Assembly (NCBI RefSeq): GCF_032118995.1
Contig: NC_092651.1
Location: 17,158,349 to 17,222,348 of the forward strand
DNA from: Asterias amurensis
Taxonomy: Eukaryota > Echinodermata > Asteroidea > Forcipulatida > Asteriidae
Direction of reading: 5' to 3'
DNA length: 64,000 nt
The notes beneath the pieces are model-generated. The model had not been told where the DNA came from, did no database searches, and worked only from the letters and a program-made list of their open reading frames with translations. Position 1 is the stretch's first letter. Each line of letters begins with the position of its first letter. Positions 54,695-64,000 of this stretch are shown one piece after another. Position numbers and translations under genes: made by a program.

Positions 54695-57600
54695 GATTTG
54701 TGATCAAATCTGCTCTTGTGATTTTTCACCATGTAGATGAAATATGTTAGAGCCTCCTTCTCGATGACCGGGAGCGTCTTGAAATGCCTAGCAACCGTCT
54801 GGAAAGTGGACACAGGAAAAGGTGCGCTAGTTAAAGGAACACGTTGCCTTGGATCGGACGAGTTGGTCTATAAAAAGCGTATGTAACCATTCTATATAAA
54901 ATGCATATGGCTGGAAAGATGTTTTAAAAGTAGAATACAATGATCCAACAAGTTTGCCTCAAAATTGCGTGGTTTTCCTTATACTGTGCGAACTAACACG
55001 GTCGGCCATTTATGGGAGTCAAAAATTTGACTCCCATAAATGGTCGACCGTGTTAGTCGACGAGGTAAAAGGACAACCGTGCAATTTCGAAGCATGTTTG
55101 TGTGGATCATTATATTCTACTTTTACAACATCTTTCTACTCATATGCATTTTATAAAAAACGGTTACAAACGCTTTTTATAGACCAACTCAACCGATCCA
55201 AAGCAAGGTGTTCCTTTAAATATGAAACTGATTCTAAGTGACTATTTTGGGGGTAACAAATTTCTTGATCTGTGAAATGAAGTGCACCCTAGATGATCTT
55301 GTGAAAAGTCTCAACAAAACATCAAAAGACTTGAAACATACTCTAAGGTATTTTCTATAAAAATGCAGGCCACTTTCAAAAATATTTTCATTTTCAAGTA
55401 CTACAAATCATCAATCGCCTGAACAACAAAAGAAGTGGTCATTCATGTATGCTGCCCTCTTGTGGTGAATTCTAACTTTGTGGCCAGCATTATCAATATT
55501 TATTGTCAAAGTGCCAGTTGAAACAGTATAATTCAAAAACACTAAATTGATTAAAAACAGAATTCTGTTTCATTTTAATTATAACTAGTTTAATTTTAGA
55601 TATACATGTATTTACGGAGGATAAAATAACAACTACTACTTTTACTTAACCCTCACCATTGTTTGATAAAGCACTAACGGACTTGATTTCATGTGGCAAT
55701 TTTACAAAATATTTAGACTTAACTTGTTAGGTGCACAGTGAAGGCTAACATTTAGTACCGAAATGGTGAGGGGGGAAACATTGATTATGAATTCTTGGGT
55801 ATCATCTTAGTACTTGGAAACCATGAATTCAGCTTTGGTTTATTCCTTTTTGAAGCCAAGTATCAAAAGCATGTTTTCAAAATAACTGGTGGAGTCGAAG
55901 ACATGTAGACCTTGAAATAACCCCAAGACACCCACAGCAGTTGCCATGGTGTCCTGTGCGTTTGCTGGGGTGTACTTTGCAAAGTTTCAATACAAATTTA
56001 TATACAATTTCCGCAAAGCAGTGCCCCTTACCAGAGGGAAATTGCTGTGCCCCTCCCTTCAAGAGTGAAGTTCCAAGGCCTGGGGCGGATTGCACCTAGC
56101 GGTCTTAAACCAGTCTATGCGCTATAGCCGGCTAACTTGAAACGTGCTTAGTAGTGCTGGGCGAATAGTGAAATTTTGTTATTCGGATACCGCTGGCCAA
56201 CTATCCGAAATTACCCGGATATTCGAATAGTTTTTTTCGCCGCTAGAGGGCGCTAATAAAAAAATCGCTAGAGAGCGCTGTTCGTTTGTGAATGAGATCT
56301 TCTGGGCGGATTGATATTAGTTTTAGACAGTGTCACTCAGTTCATTCATAAAAATGACCGGATCTAATTTAAAGATGGCGATTTGCTTTTTCTTTTGATC
56401 GTGGATGACTCTACGTGAAGGAAAACTTTTGTAATCTTTGAACAAATTACGTCAGAAATGTCATTGTTTTAACTCTTCATGGAGGTGAGCATAGTTAAAT
56501 ACTTAATTTATGCTGTTTTATGCTGTCTTAATAGAAGTTTCATTAGGATTCAGACAAAACATTCATGTCAGTTGTCGCCCGACGTCCGCAGATATTCGGA
56601 TATTAAAGAATATCCTGTTACTTGGTTGTAATTACAGAACTATCCGGTTTATAAATAGCTATTCGCGCCCTATGCGGATATCCGGTTAAGAAAAAAAAGG
56701 CATTCGCGGTTACGGATAGGAAAACCTATTCGCCATTAACCGGATATTCGATGTATCGTAAATATATGTTCCCAAGAGTAAAAAATGATACAACTCACAG
56801 ATTTGATGTCCAATGATTTAAACCAAAGCAATAAGAAGAATGCCGTACCGCCAGTGACTGCAGAAGTGCCAAGTATAATGGGACATTTGTTCGTATTGCA
56901 TTACTTTTCGCCGACTTATCTTAGACCGGCTTATTGCAACAGGCCTAATGACTGACTAAGCTGAGACCGTCTAAGACAGATAGCCGGCTATAACTGACTG
57001 GTCTTAGACCGCTGACCAAGACCATTTTATTGCAATCTGCCCCAGGGCCCAATTTCATAGAGCTGCTAAGCACAAAAACTTGCTTAGCATGAAATTTCCT
57101 CCTTGATAATAACAGGATTACCAACAAAATTTCCAAGTGATTTTCAGGATAAGCAAACAACAGCTGAATACCAGTAACAAGAAATATGCTGAATACCAGT
57201 AACAAGAAATATGCAACAAATGGAAATTTTGTTGGTAATCCTGTTACTTGGTTGTAATTACAGAACTATCCGGTTTATAAATAGCTATTCGCGCCCTATG
57301 CGGATATCCGGTTAAGAAAAAAAAGGCATTCGCGGTTACGGATAGGAAAACCTATTCGCCATTAACCGGATATTCGAATAATTCGCCCAGGCCTAGTGCT
57401 TAGACAGTCTTTAATTATAGACCGATTGTAATAGCCAGTCTTTAATTATAGCCAGTCTTAAATCTTAAGCCTCCTCTGAGCTGGCTATAATCGGTCTTTG
57501 TTTTGGGTTTTTAAGATGGCGCTGCATTTGTTAGTTGTAGATGATTTGATGCAAAGAGCTCTACGACAAGATTTTTTTATAGAAATAGATTACAGTTAAA

Positions 57601-60600
57601 CCCATGAGAGGCATTATGATGATGATACAGTGTATCGTAAATATATGTTCCCAAGAGTAAAAAATGATACAACTCACAGATTTGATGTCCAATGATTTAA
57701 ACCAAAGCAATAAGAAGAATGCCGTACCGCCAGTGACTGCAGAAGTGCCAAGTATAATGGGACATTTGTTCGTATTGCATTACTTTTCGCCGACTTATCT
57801 TAGACCGTCTTATTGCAACAGGCCTAATGACTGACTAAGCTGAGACCGTCTAAGACAGATAGCCGGCTATAACTGACTGGTCTTAGACCGCTGACCAAGA
57901 CCATTTTATTGCAATCTGCCCCAGGGCCCAATTTCATAGAGCTGCTAAGCACAAAAACTTGCTTAGCATGAAATTTCCTCCTTGATAATAACAGGATTAC
58001 CAACAAAATTTCCAAGTGATTTTCAGGATAAGCAAACAACAGCTGAATACCAGTAACAAGAAATATGCTGAATACCAGTAACAAGAAATATGCAACAAAT
58101 GGAAATTTTGTTGGTAATCCTGTTATTATCAAGGAAGAAATTTCATGCTAAGCAAGTTTTTGTGCTTAGCAGCTCTATGAAATTGGGCCCTGGACATGGT
58201 TTTTGAAAAGGACCACATGAATGATCAGTTTTCCACTCACCTCGGCAAGCTGGGCTTTATTCAGACCAGGTTTAGTTTGAAGCTTGTAGTGACGTTTATA
58301 TCTCCTCAATGTGTTCACTTGTAGCTGAAACAAATCCACCTTACAATGCACAAACAAGTTTAAAAGCGTTAGTTCAAGGAACAATAATTGTTCAAAATGG
58401 ATAAAGCATTGGCTTCAAGTCTATACCTATTCATAGCAGGCTTGGAATTTTATTCTTTACTACAGACTTAAAATTTTACAAAGTCTTTAAAGGGTCTATG
58501 TACTTTTTGTAGAACAAAAAACAATGTCCACAGACTTACATTAAACGTGCACAGTTTGAAGATAATGATAATAGAAAGCTTCCCTGAAAATATTAGTTGC
58601 TCAGGTGCTGTATTTTTTAAGAAATGAGTAAAATAATGTCTCAGTGATCAGCAGACGAAAATTATTTCAGCATGTAAAAACGTATTTTCATGACATTGTT
58701 TTGTTCATTTCTCAAAAACTACAGCACCTCAGCGACTAATATTTTAAGGTGTGCTTTCTACTATCATTATCATCAAAAGGTGTAAGTTAAATGTAAGTCT
58801 GTGGACATTGTGTTTTGTGTTACGAAAAGTACCCAAATCCTTTTAGTACAGCGAACCATTTTAGACCTAAGTAGTCCAGACAAGACCAGTGAGCATAGTC
58901 ACCATGACCTCTCCTTAGCCTTGGTGTAACTCCGGGCCCACTGTAGTTATTGCTGTGTAGGCAGGTGTCACCAATGGAAAGTCTCAACAATATAACTCGG
59001 ATGATGTTTAGCAAATATCCCCCACAAGGTTTTGAGGAATTGAAAGTACAAGGTAACTTTCAGAGAAAACAGTTTGTGTTTTGTCAGGAATTGCGTCAAT
59101 GCTTACTTCAGGCTTATTTCACTTTGCATCAAATAAGCAATGGTGATGATGTTGCAAAACTTCAAACTAACCTAAGCGTTATTATTTTAGAAGATGCAAC
59201 TGGTCAGGTTGCCCATCGGTTAATCACAGACCAACGACCAAATCAATTATTGGTTAAGACTGCACCCTGGTTGGCTCAGTGGTTTCTGTCCCCACCTTCC
59301 ACCTCTGTGTGGACCCCAGGTCGATACCGGACTCGAGCATTGCATATGTTGAGTTTTTCAGTCCCAACCCGGCAACATGAGTTTCCCTATAGGGGTAGTC
59401 CTCCCACAACTGAAACTGAAATTTCTTCACTGTCTTCTTGCAACACGCTGGTGTGATGTTTCCATAAGGGTGCTTTGCCAACTATATATATATCAGATTC
59501 AGATAAACTAAACTTTTGTCTTAAGATTTGAGAGAACTAATCTACGAGTCGGTGAATTACCATCAGCCGGCTGCTACGTACTTCGGGCATGTCAACGTCC
59601 CGATCGGGTGAAGTGCCTGCGTCTTCATCGCTGTCTCGTTTCTTGCGTTTATTGCGCACACTCTGTATCACGCCTTTATGGTAGTCACAAATGTAAATGT
59701 GTCTGACCTACAAATGGCAAAAAAGAAAATGTTGGAAAAAACATCAATTGTTTACAGGGCTTGAATTTAGGGGAAAACTCACAAGACCACAGGACTTGTA
59801 GCTCAAAATCTTGATTGAACTGGCATTTTATTTACATGTCTAGACCAAATTTAGAATACAAATTTCAAAGCATGCTAAGATAAGATTTGTCCCTTCTGTT
59901 TTACGGGTGATACTTATTAGGATTGAAAGACATTTGTGAGACTCAAACTCAACATTTGCAAAAAAATTCTTTTGAGAAAAACGATGTTGAATTGAAATAA
60001 ACAAGACCACTGGACTTGTCTGATCATTTAGAAACAGAATGAAATACAAAAAGGACAACTAAGAAAAACAAAAGCACTTGATTAAAAGAAATAAAATCAT
60101 TTAGAAACAAAAATTAAAGAAAGTTAGAAATGCTTGAGAATCTCATGCTCATCTCATGTTTAGAAACATTGAAAGGTTCAGTGATGAGACTGTTCCTGGA
60201 TTCAGGAGAAAGATAAGACAACATTTTAGGAAAATACACCATTAACGCCTGTACGCTTCAATTTTGAAAGGGAAAGGGCACCAAGGCATTTTCTCCTTGG
60301 TAAAGGGCACCCTATGACTATGAGGAAATTGTACATTTGTACTGTGAGCATTTCAAGGGCACCAAGGCAATGACCAAAGGGCATGGAGGCAATCACCTTC
60401 GTTGCCTCTTGAAGTATTACATGCCATGCCATTGTATTTGAACTCATCTGTACGGGTTTTACTCTGATAAAATGTTAAGTAAATTGAACACGATGTCAAG
60501 TATTACTAGTAAGTGAGTTTAAGAAATCTACGCATTATGTCATTAGATGACTTGACATGTCTAGCTCCATCAAAGTATACCCTTAGCTGTAGCACCCTCT

Positions 60601-60805
60601 AAGAAAGTGGATCCATTTAAAAACTTACACTGTGATCAATGTTAAGCTTGAGTTTTCGTTGTTGCACCGTCTTGGCAATGCGTTTACTATAGCAGGCATT
60701 CCCTGCAGGTCTTGAGCATCGGTTACCGTCGTCTACCAGGCAACATATCTGTCCGTGACCAGAGTCACGACTGTCCTCTTCCGTGCTGAACCCGTTCATT
60801 TTCAT
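54685..60805 (-). CDS. SAP30L: SAP30-like Sin3-HDAC corepressor subunit, complete, four exons
   Basis: SAP30L is a nuclear adaptor of the Sin3-histone deacetylase complex that binds DNA and phosphoinositides. Minus-strand exons: 60629-60805, 59582-59707, 58241-58339 and 54685-54798. They total 516 nt, or 171 residues (human SAP30L 183). The start [13 protein letters not shown] offers two Met codons, and [11 protein letters not shown] is the family start. The zinc module uses [10 protein letters not shown] (C22, C30) and CDYH (C66, H69). The basic stretch RNKRKKR lies at 77-83. The Sin3-binding half holds [20 protein letters not shown] and [20 protein letters not shown]. Matching [15 protein letters not shown] and YKLQT, it is closer to SAP30L than to SAP30, but it may be the single ancestral gene. 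Introns 2 and 3 are packed with repeats, and the last exon ends in a fresh tandem duplication. Confidence 0.94.
54833..55219. mobile_element. R2 foldback element in SAP30L intron 3
   Basis: Ends AAAGGAACACGTTGCCTTGG and CCAAAGCAAGGTGTTCCTTT, with the R2 centre CTCCCATAAATGGTCGACCG. It begins about 35 bases from the last SAP30L exon. Confidence 0.85.
55220..56085. other. SAP30L intron 3, R4-variant repeat and unassigned sequence
   Basis: 55905-56085 is the R4 variant (CCCACAGCAGTTGCCATGGT, GAGGGAAATTGCTGTGCCCC). The rest is unassigned AT-rich intron. Confidence 0.5.
56086..57921. mobile_element. Outer DNA element split by a hAT MITE
   Basis: The left end GGGGCGGATTGCACC (56086) and the right end ATTGCAATCTGCCCC (about 57907-57921) are inverse. 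Inner parts carry AGACCGGCTTATTGCAACAG, GCCGGCTATAACTGACTGG and GTCTTAGACCGC. It is interrupted by the hAT MITE and an internal duplication. The extra right-end copy at about 56758-57045 belongs to the same duplication. Confidence 0.6.
56152..57391. mobile_element. hAT-type MITE, second copy, internally rearranged
   Basis: The left end TAGTGCTGGGCGAATAGTG and the right end ATTCGCCCAGGCCTA match the element at 23001-23593 in inverse orientation. GTGCTTAG flanks it on both sides (56144-56151 and 57392-57399), an 8-bp target duplication. Between 56752 and 57240 lies foreign sequence copied from 57631-58119, then the last 140 bp of the MITE are repeated from 57241. Confidence 0.75.
57922..58193. 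mobile_element. R5 foldback element, best copy
   Basis: Ends CAGGGCCCAATTTCATAGAG and CTCTATGAAATTGGGCCCTG are inverse. Arms continue with TGCTAAGCACAAAAACTTGC and its inverse. A truncated duplicate starts at 57043. Its right end lies about 48 bases from SAP30L exon 3. Confidence 0.85.
58490..58846. mobile_element. R3 foldback element in SAP30L intron 2
   Basis: Left arm AAAGGGTCTATGTACTTTTT, right arm AAAAGTACCCAAATCCTTTT, with the paired TGAGTAAAATAATGTC and GACATTGTTTTGTTCATT inside. Confidence 0.85.
58974..59456 (+). CDS. Unrecognised 160-codon open frame antisense to SAP30L intron 2
   Basis: It runs from ATG at 58974 to TGA at 59454-59456. The first 93 or so codons ([59 protein letters not shown]) have protein-like composition and fit none of the repeat families here. 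The last third lies in a tRNA-like SINE (59261 onwards). No upstream promoter or splice site is evident. It could be a degraded fragment of an unknown mobile element, a retrocopy piece or chance. I do not recognise a family. Confidence 0.25.
   Translation: MESLNNITRMMFSKYPPQGFEELKVQGNFQRKQFVFCQELRQCLLQAYFTLHQISNGDDVAKLQTNLSVIILEDATGQVAHRLITDQRPNQLLVKTAPWLAQWFLSPPSTSVWTPGRYRTRALHMLSFSVPTRQHEFPYRGSPPTTETEISSLSSCNTLV
59261..59460 (+). mobile_element. tRNA-derived SINE in SAP30L intron 2
   Basis: CCTGGTTGGCTCAGTGGTTT resembles an A-box region and AGGTCGATACCGG at 59319-59331 a B box. It is followed by CTCGAGCATTGCATATGTTG. Class SINE by architecture only. Confidence 0.6.
59720..60240. other. SAP30L intron 1, unassigned
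   Basis: AT-rich, no coding signal. The phrase CAAGACCACAGGACTTGT near 59782 and CAAGACCACTGGACTTGTC near 60002 looks like a small diverged duplication. Confidence 0.4.
60246..60425 (-). repeat. R4 interspersed repeat in SAP30L intron 1
   Basis: GCCTGTACGCTTCAATTTTG, GGGCACCAAGGCATTTTCTC and GCATGGAGGCAATCACC. Same orientation as 8580-8757. Confidence 0.75.
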
Positions 60806-61262
60806 TGAGAGTCGAGATCAAATCTGTTAACTAAACAAAAAAAATTGTCAATTACAAATGATCATTACATTAAATGCAAATGTCATCATAGGAGTTAGAT
60901 TATCCTTTTTACAGCTCCGTGGAAAACTCAGTGATAACTGTCTTCTTGTGCCATTTCTGTGCTCAATGATACTGCTGCTGCAATGCTTTACAGCAAGGCA
61001 GCTGCTCTCACGAATATGGCCCTTATTATTGACACAGGCAAAAGACTGGCGCCACAAACCATTACACTAACACCGCAACAAAGCTTGGGTACAAAGTGAC
61101 ATGGGTATGAAGTGACTTGGGTACGAAGTGACCGACATTTAGACATTCCTTCATATAAGAGCGGTAAGTTTGTTGGAGATATTGTGTATTGGAGGTGTGG
61201 CAGATATTGCAAAGTCCTCAAAATAATCAAAATACATTCATAATGTAATCTACATGTAGACC
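60806..61262. promoter_or_regulatory. SAP30L: SAP30L upstream region
   Basis: This must contain the SAP30L 5' UTR and probably its promoter, unless an untranslated first exon lies further right. No TATA box in a convincing position. TTGGGTACAAAGTGACATGG and close variants repeat three times near 61085-61130. Confidence 0.4.
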
Positions 61263-61622
61263 TTAAAAGTAGTGGACACTGTTAGTAATTACTAAAAATA
61301 ATTATTAGCATAAAACCTTTCTTGGTAACGAGTAATGGGGAGCTGTTGATAGAACAAAATACACTGTGAGAAACGGCTCCCGGCCCTCTGAAGTGGAGCA
61401 CTTTTTTTCGAGAAAGAAGTTACTTTCCACGAATTTGATTTTGAGACCCGATTTAGAATTTGAGGTCTTGTAATCAAGCATCTGACAGCACACAACTTCG
61501 TGTAACAAGGGTGTTTTTTCTTAAATTTGTTATTATCACGCAACTTCAACGACCGACTGATTGAGCTCAAATTTTCACAGGTTTGTTATTCTATTTAGTG
61601 TCCAGTATGCCAGTGTCTTTAA
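61263..61622 (-). mobile_element. R1 MITE copy upstream of SAP30L
   Basis: Ends TTAAAAGTAGTGGACACTGT and CCAGTATGCCAGTGTCTTTAA. The body is in minus orientation with TTATTAGCATAAAACCTTTC and the other landmarks. Confidence 0.8.
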
Positions 61623-61629
61623 GTCATTG

Positions 61630-62900
61630 TTTGTTGCACTGGCATAGACCAATAAAACAAATAATTATAAAAATAACACTTTTTTCTGAATGCAAATCAA
61701 ATTTTTGCCCCTTTTGACAAAATAAAAAAAGTGTAAATATTGAGAGGGTAAGGTAAAGAATTTCTTTTTTTGCATCAATAAAAAAAATTATCAAAATGTA
61801 AAAATAATTTCTTCAATTACTTTTCTTTTATATTAGGTTTATAATTGTTCCTGTATAACTATAATTTAGTAATGCAACAAAATTCTAGAGTTGATGGCTC
61901 TACCAATGAAAGTAGAAATTGCAAGCTGTCTGGTTGTTGTTGTCTTACTTTTTTTACACTTAGAGCACAAACCGCACGTACCCGGGGCCCACCGATATTT
62001 TGGTGAGGAGTTGGGACTCCTGTCCTAAAATCAGATGTGTTTCTGTGTCAATGAATAGTGAAAATAGTCAGCATGCACCATCCCATTTTGTATGCAATTT
62101 TAATGTATGTTTTTTTAAATAAATTTTTTGTTTACACGATTTTGGTATAGTAAGTGATAATAATGCCGTTAAACAGAGATAGAACATGTCAAATTATTGT
62201 TATGTTGTCACGAACTGTTGTAATAAAGTATGGCTCCACTCCCCCCCCCCAACCTCGCAGGCCAGTGCTTGTTTGTTGGCAAGCGCCATACATACTCACC
62301 AGAATTCTCCCTCTGAAGCGCTTGATCATCGATCACACACACAAGCCACACTCTCTATGTTGCTCCTGCGGTTTATTTCCCTATACCATGCATCCACCAT
62401 CCCCATGCATCACACATACACGCTTTTTTGTAATAGGATTTATATGAACACTACGCATGCAACAAACAACAACCGGCAGTACAATGCATTATACAGCATG
62501 TACAGCGACGTGTGCAAAAAGGTGCTTGCATCCCGCTTGCATGTAGAAAACCCATGCCCTAACGCTGAACGTTGAATGCCAATCTACTACATGAATAATC
62601 AGTGGGGAACGCACACACAAACAATGTGTGTCAACTTCCGGATTTAAAGCCCTCCCCCCACTTTTTTTTAGTGACGTACAGAACATTATCAACCAATCAC
62701 GATTTGAAAAAAAATTACTGACGTTTTTTGTTGAATAATAATTAGTGAATAAAATAGTCGTTAGAAATTACCTAGATAAGTGGATACAGTTGGTAAGCAT
62801 CTGTGTTCGTAAAAATAAGTAAAAGCAATCAAAATTTCTTGTAAAAGATTCTGTCAAAAAAATAACAAAATGAAAGGAAATAACTCACAAAACAGCTGTA
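61630..62900. other. Intergenic, unassigned
   Basis: AT-rich to 62150. From 62230 there is a C-rich run and CACACACAAGCCACAC-like low-complexity sequence. No coding signal. Confidence 0.4.
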
Positions 62901-62924
62901 AATCATCTGGTCAGCTCATTTACA

Positions 62925-63234
62925 TAAGTAATTTGGCGCTTATTGGATCACATGACTCTTGTGGTTGCGCACTCAGATCATAGCCCACGAGTTCACTATT
63001 AAGAGTTTTCATTGGATGAAGCTTCGTTCCAACTTCGAACTGTCCAATCACAGAGCGGCATTTTTTACCTTGGGCTGCTGCAGGCCTTTGCATAAGTAGC
63101 GTGGGTATAGGGAATTTGTACAGGCAGCCCGCGTTGTGCATTGATTGTATGTGTATATGCATTATACACACGTATGCTACATAGCGTCTCCAGTATACAG
63201 CCAGCCAAGAAAATTTACAAATAGTTTGGATAAG
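62925..63234 (+). promoter_or_regulatory. Promoter-like block and possible untranslated first exon
   Basis: TTTGGCGC (E2F-like) lies at 62932-62939. Inverted CCAAT boxes lie at 62942-62946 and 63011-63015, with a direct CCAAT at 63044-63048. Downstream GGATAAG|GTAAGT gives a strong plus-strand donor with an exon end at 63234. Spacing suits an NF-Y type promoter with a start around 63120-63180. The gene itself would lie beyond the window. Confidence 0.4.
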
Positions 63235-64000
63235 GTAAGTTAAATTTCCTTCTGTGGTCAGAAAAAAACATTGAAAATTTTAGCAAATATTTTTCTGCAC
63301 TAAGTGAATATATGTTCTACGAATTGCATTTGTTTCTGTATCGAAAAACTACTGGCAAACTGATGCATTTTAGGTCCGAAAATCTGCTTTTGGGTTGTTT
63401 TTTCGTGCGTGTCATGAGACTTGCATTGTCACAACGATTAACAATCAGCAGCCGCAAATGCTAAAATGAAAAACTATTTTTCTCAAAAACCCGTCGTCAC
63501 ATTTTCTTTAAAACTGTGTAGTCAAACAAATTATGTGTATTTGATCGTGAGTGAAAATTTGAATTATTTTGGTCGAGCTAAATTTTAGTTACGGCTTTTT
63601 GTTTCCTGTGACCCCTTTCGTTCTCGTTACCCCAACGCCATGTTGTTAGTGCGCACAACTCTACCATCATTTTCACCACGAAAAGTTCCCGTACTGCTCA
63701 ATGTACACTCCACTTTTGGCATACAAACCTATGGGACGATTCCAAAAATGTTTCAATCTTCAAGATAAAGATATGATTTTTCGATTTATGTCAATAGTTC
63801 ACCCCAAAGTGGTATTTGAAGGGGACTTTCATTCATGAAAAGGTATGCGGTTGTTTTGGGTGTCGTTTTTCGGGCTTTGTTTGACCTCGATTTAACTGCC
63901 ATTTTGTAGCATTGCTCGACTACAACTCGCATACCCACACCGCTGTATATTTTCCCCATACTCAACGCTTTCGTATACAAACCCAATGGGATATGCACTA
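63235..64000. other. Possible first intron of a plus-strand gene, nothing else seen
   Basis: Less AT-rich than the left flank. CTTTGGCATACAAACCTATGGG at about 63714 and CGTATACAAACCCAATGGGA at about 63972 are similar and may mark a further repeat. No coding segment recognised. Confidence 0.35.

Noticed and set aside
57824-58132. 102-codon minus-strand frame with hydrophobic start, duplicated at 56945-57205
   Set aside because: It lies within the R5 foldback and the outer DNA element, and its two copies come from the local duplication.
1-64000. CRISPR array, operon, integrated viral genome or toxin system
   Set aside because: The window shows spliced animal genes throughout. Tandem repeats have no regular unique spacers and no capsid, envelope or integrase coding was recognised.

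Overview
The window is animal genomic DNA: AT-rich, with long introns, GT-AG splice sites and dense repeats. Five conserved animal genes can be rebuilt exon by exon. Protein similarity to vertebrate orthologues, the abundance of foldback MITEs and tRNA-derived SINEs, and the linkage of PAM16 with GLIS2 suggest a non-vertebrate deuterostome, most likely an echinoderm and perhaps a sea star. The species is inference only. There are no bacterial operons, rRNA genes, CRISPR arrays or recognisable viral elements.

Layout. 1-3556 (+): the last six exons of CAPN15 (small-optic-lobes calpain), with a 3' UTR reaching perhaps 4900. 4900-11600: intergenic, full of MITEs and one tRNA-derived SINE. 11617-20621 (-): complete LRRC59 in eight exons, an ER leucine-rich-repeat protein with a C-terminal membrane anchor. 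20622-21299: a 678-bp spacer, probably a shared bidirectional promoter. 21300-24065 (+): complete PAM16 (Magmas) in four exons, a subunit of the mitochondrial import motor. 24110-30120: intergenic with foldback elements and SINEs. 30121-39728 (-): complete GLIS2 in five exons, a five-zinc-finger transcription factor. 39730-53300: gene-poor and repeat-rich, with only weak signals. 54685-60805 (-): complete SAP30L in four exons, a Sin3-HDAC corepressor subunit. 62930-63234: a promoter-like block followed by a splice donor, possibly the first exon of a plus-strand gene leaving the window.

The five genes belong to separate housekeeping or regulatory processes (proteolysis, ER and nuclear import, mitochondrial import, transcription, chromatin repression) and form no pathway. 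What links them is position: LRRC59 and PAM16 are head to head. PAM16 and GLIS2 are tail to tail, as they are in human 16p13.3. CAPN15 and LRRC59 are also tail to tail.

The repeats fall into a few families, named here R1 (inverted ends with CACTATTGGTAATT), R2 (foldback, ends with AACACGTTGCCTTGGATC), R3 (foldback, ends with AAAGTACCCAAATCCTTT), R4 (about 170 bp, with TTGCCTTGGTGCCCTT), R5 (foldback, ends with GGGCCCAATTTCATAGAGCT), a hAT-type MITE with 8-bp target duplications, several tRNA-derived SINEs and an L2/CR1-like LINE 3' end. I found no convincing new multi-gene system. The best leads are the conserved PAM16-GLIS2 linkage, coding-derived repeats at the ends of two genes, recent duplications at SAP30L, nested MITEs, a MITE that supplies splice-site flanking sequence, and one unexplained open frame antisense to a SAP30L intron.
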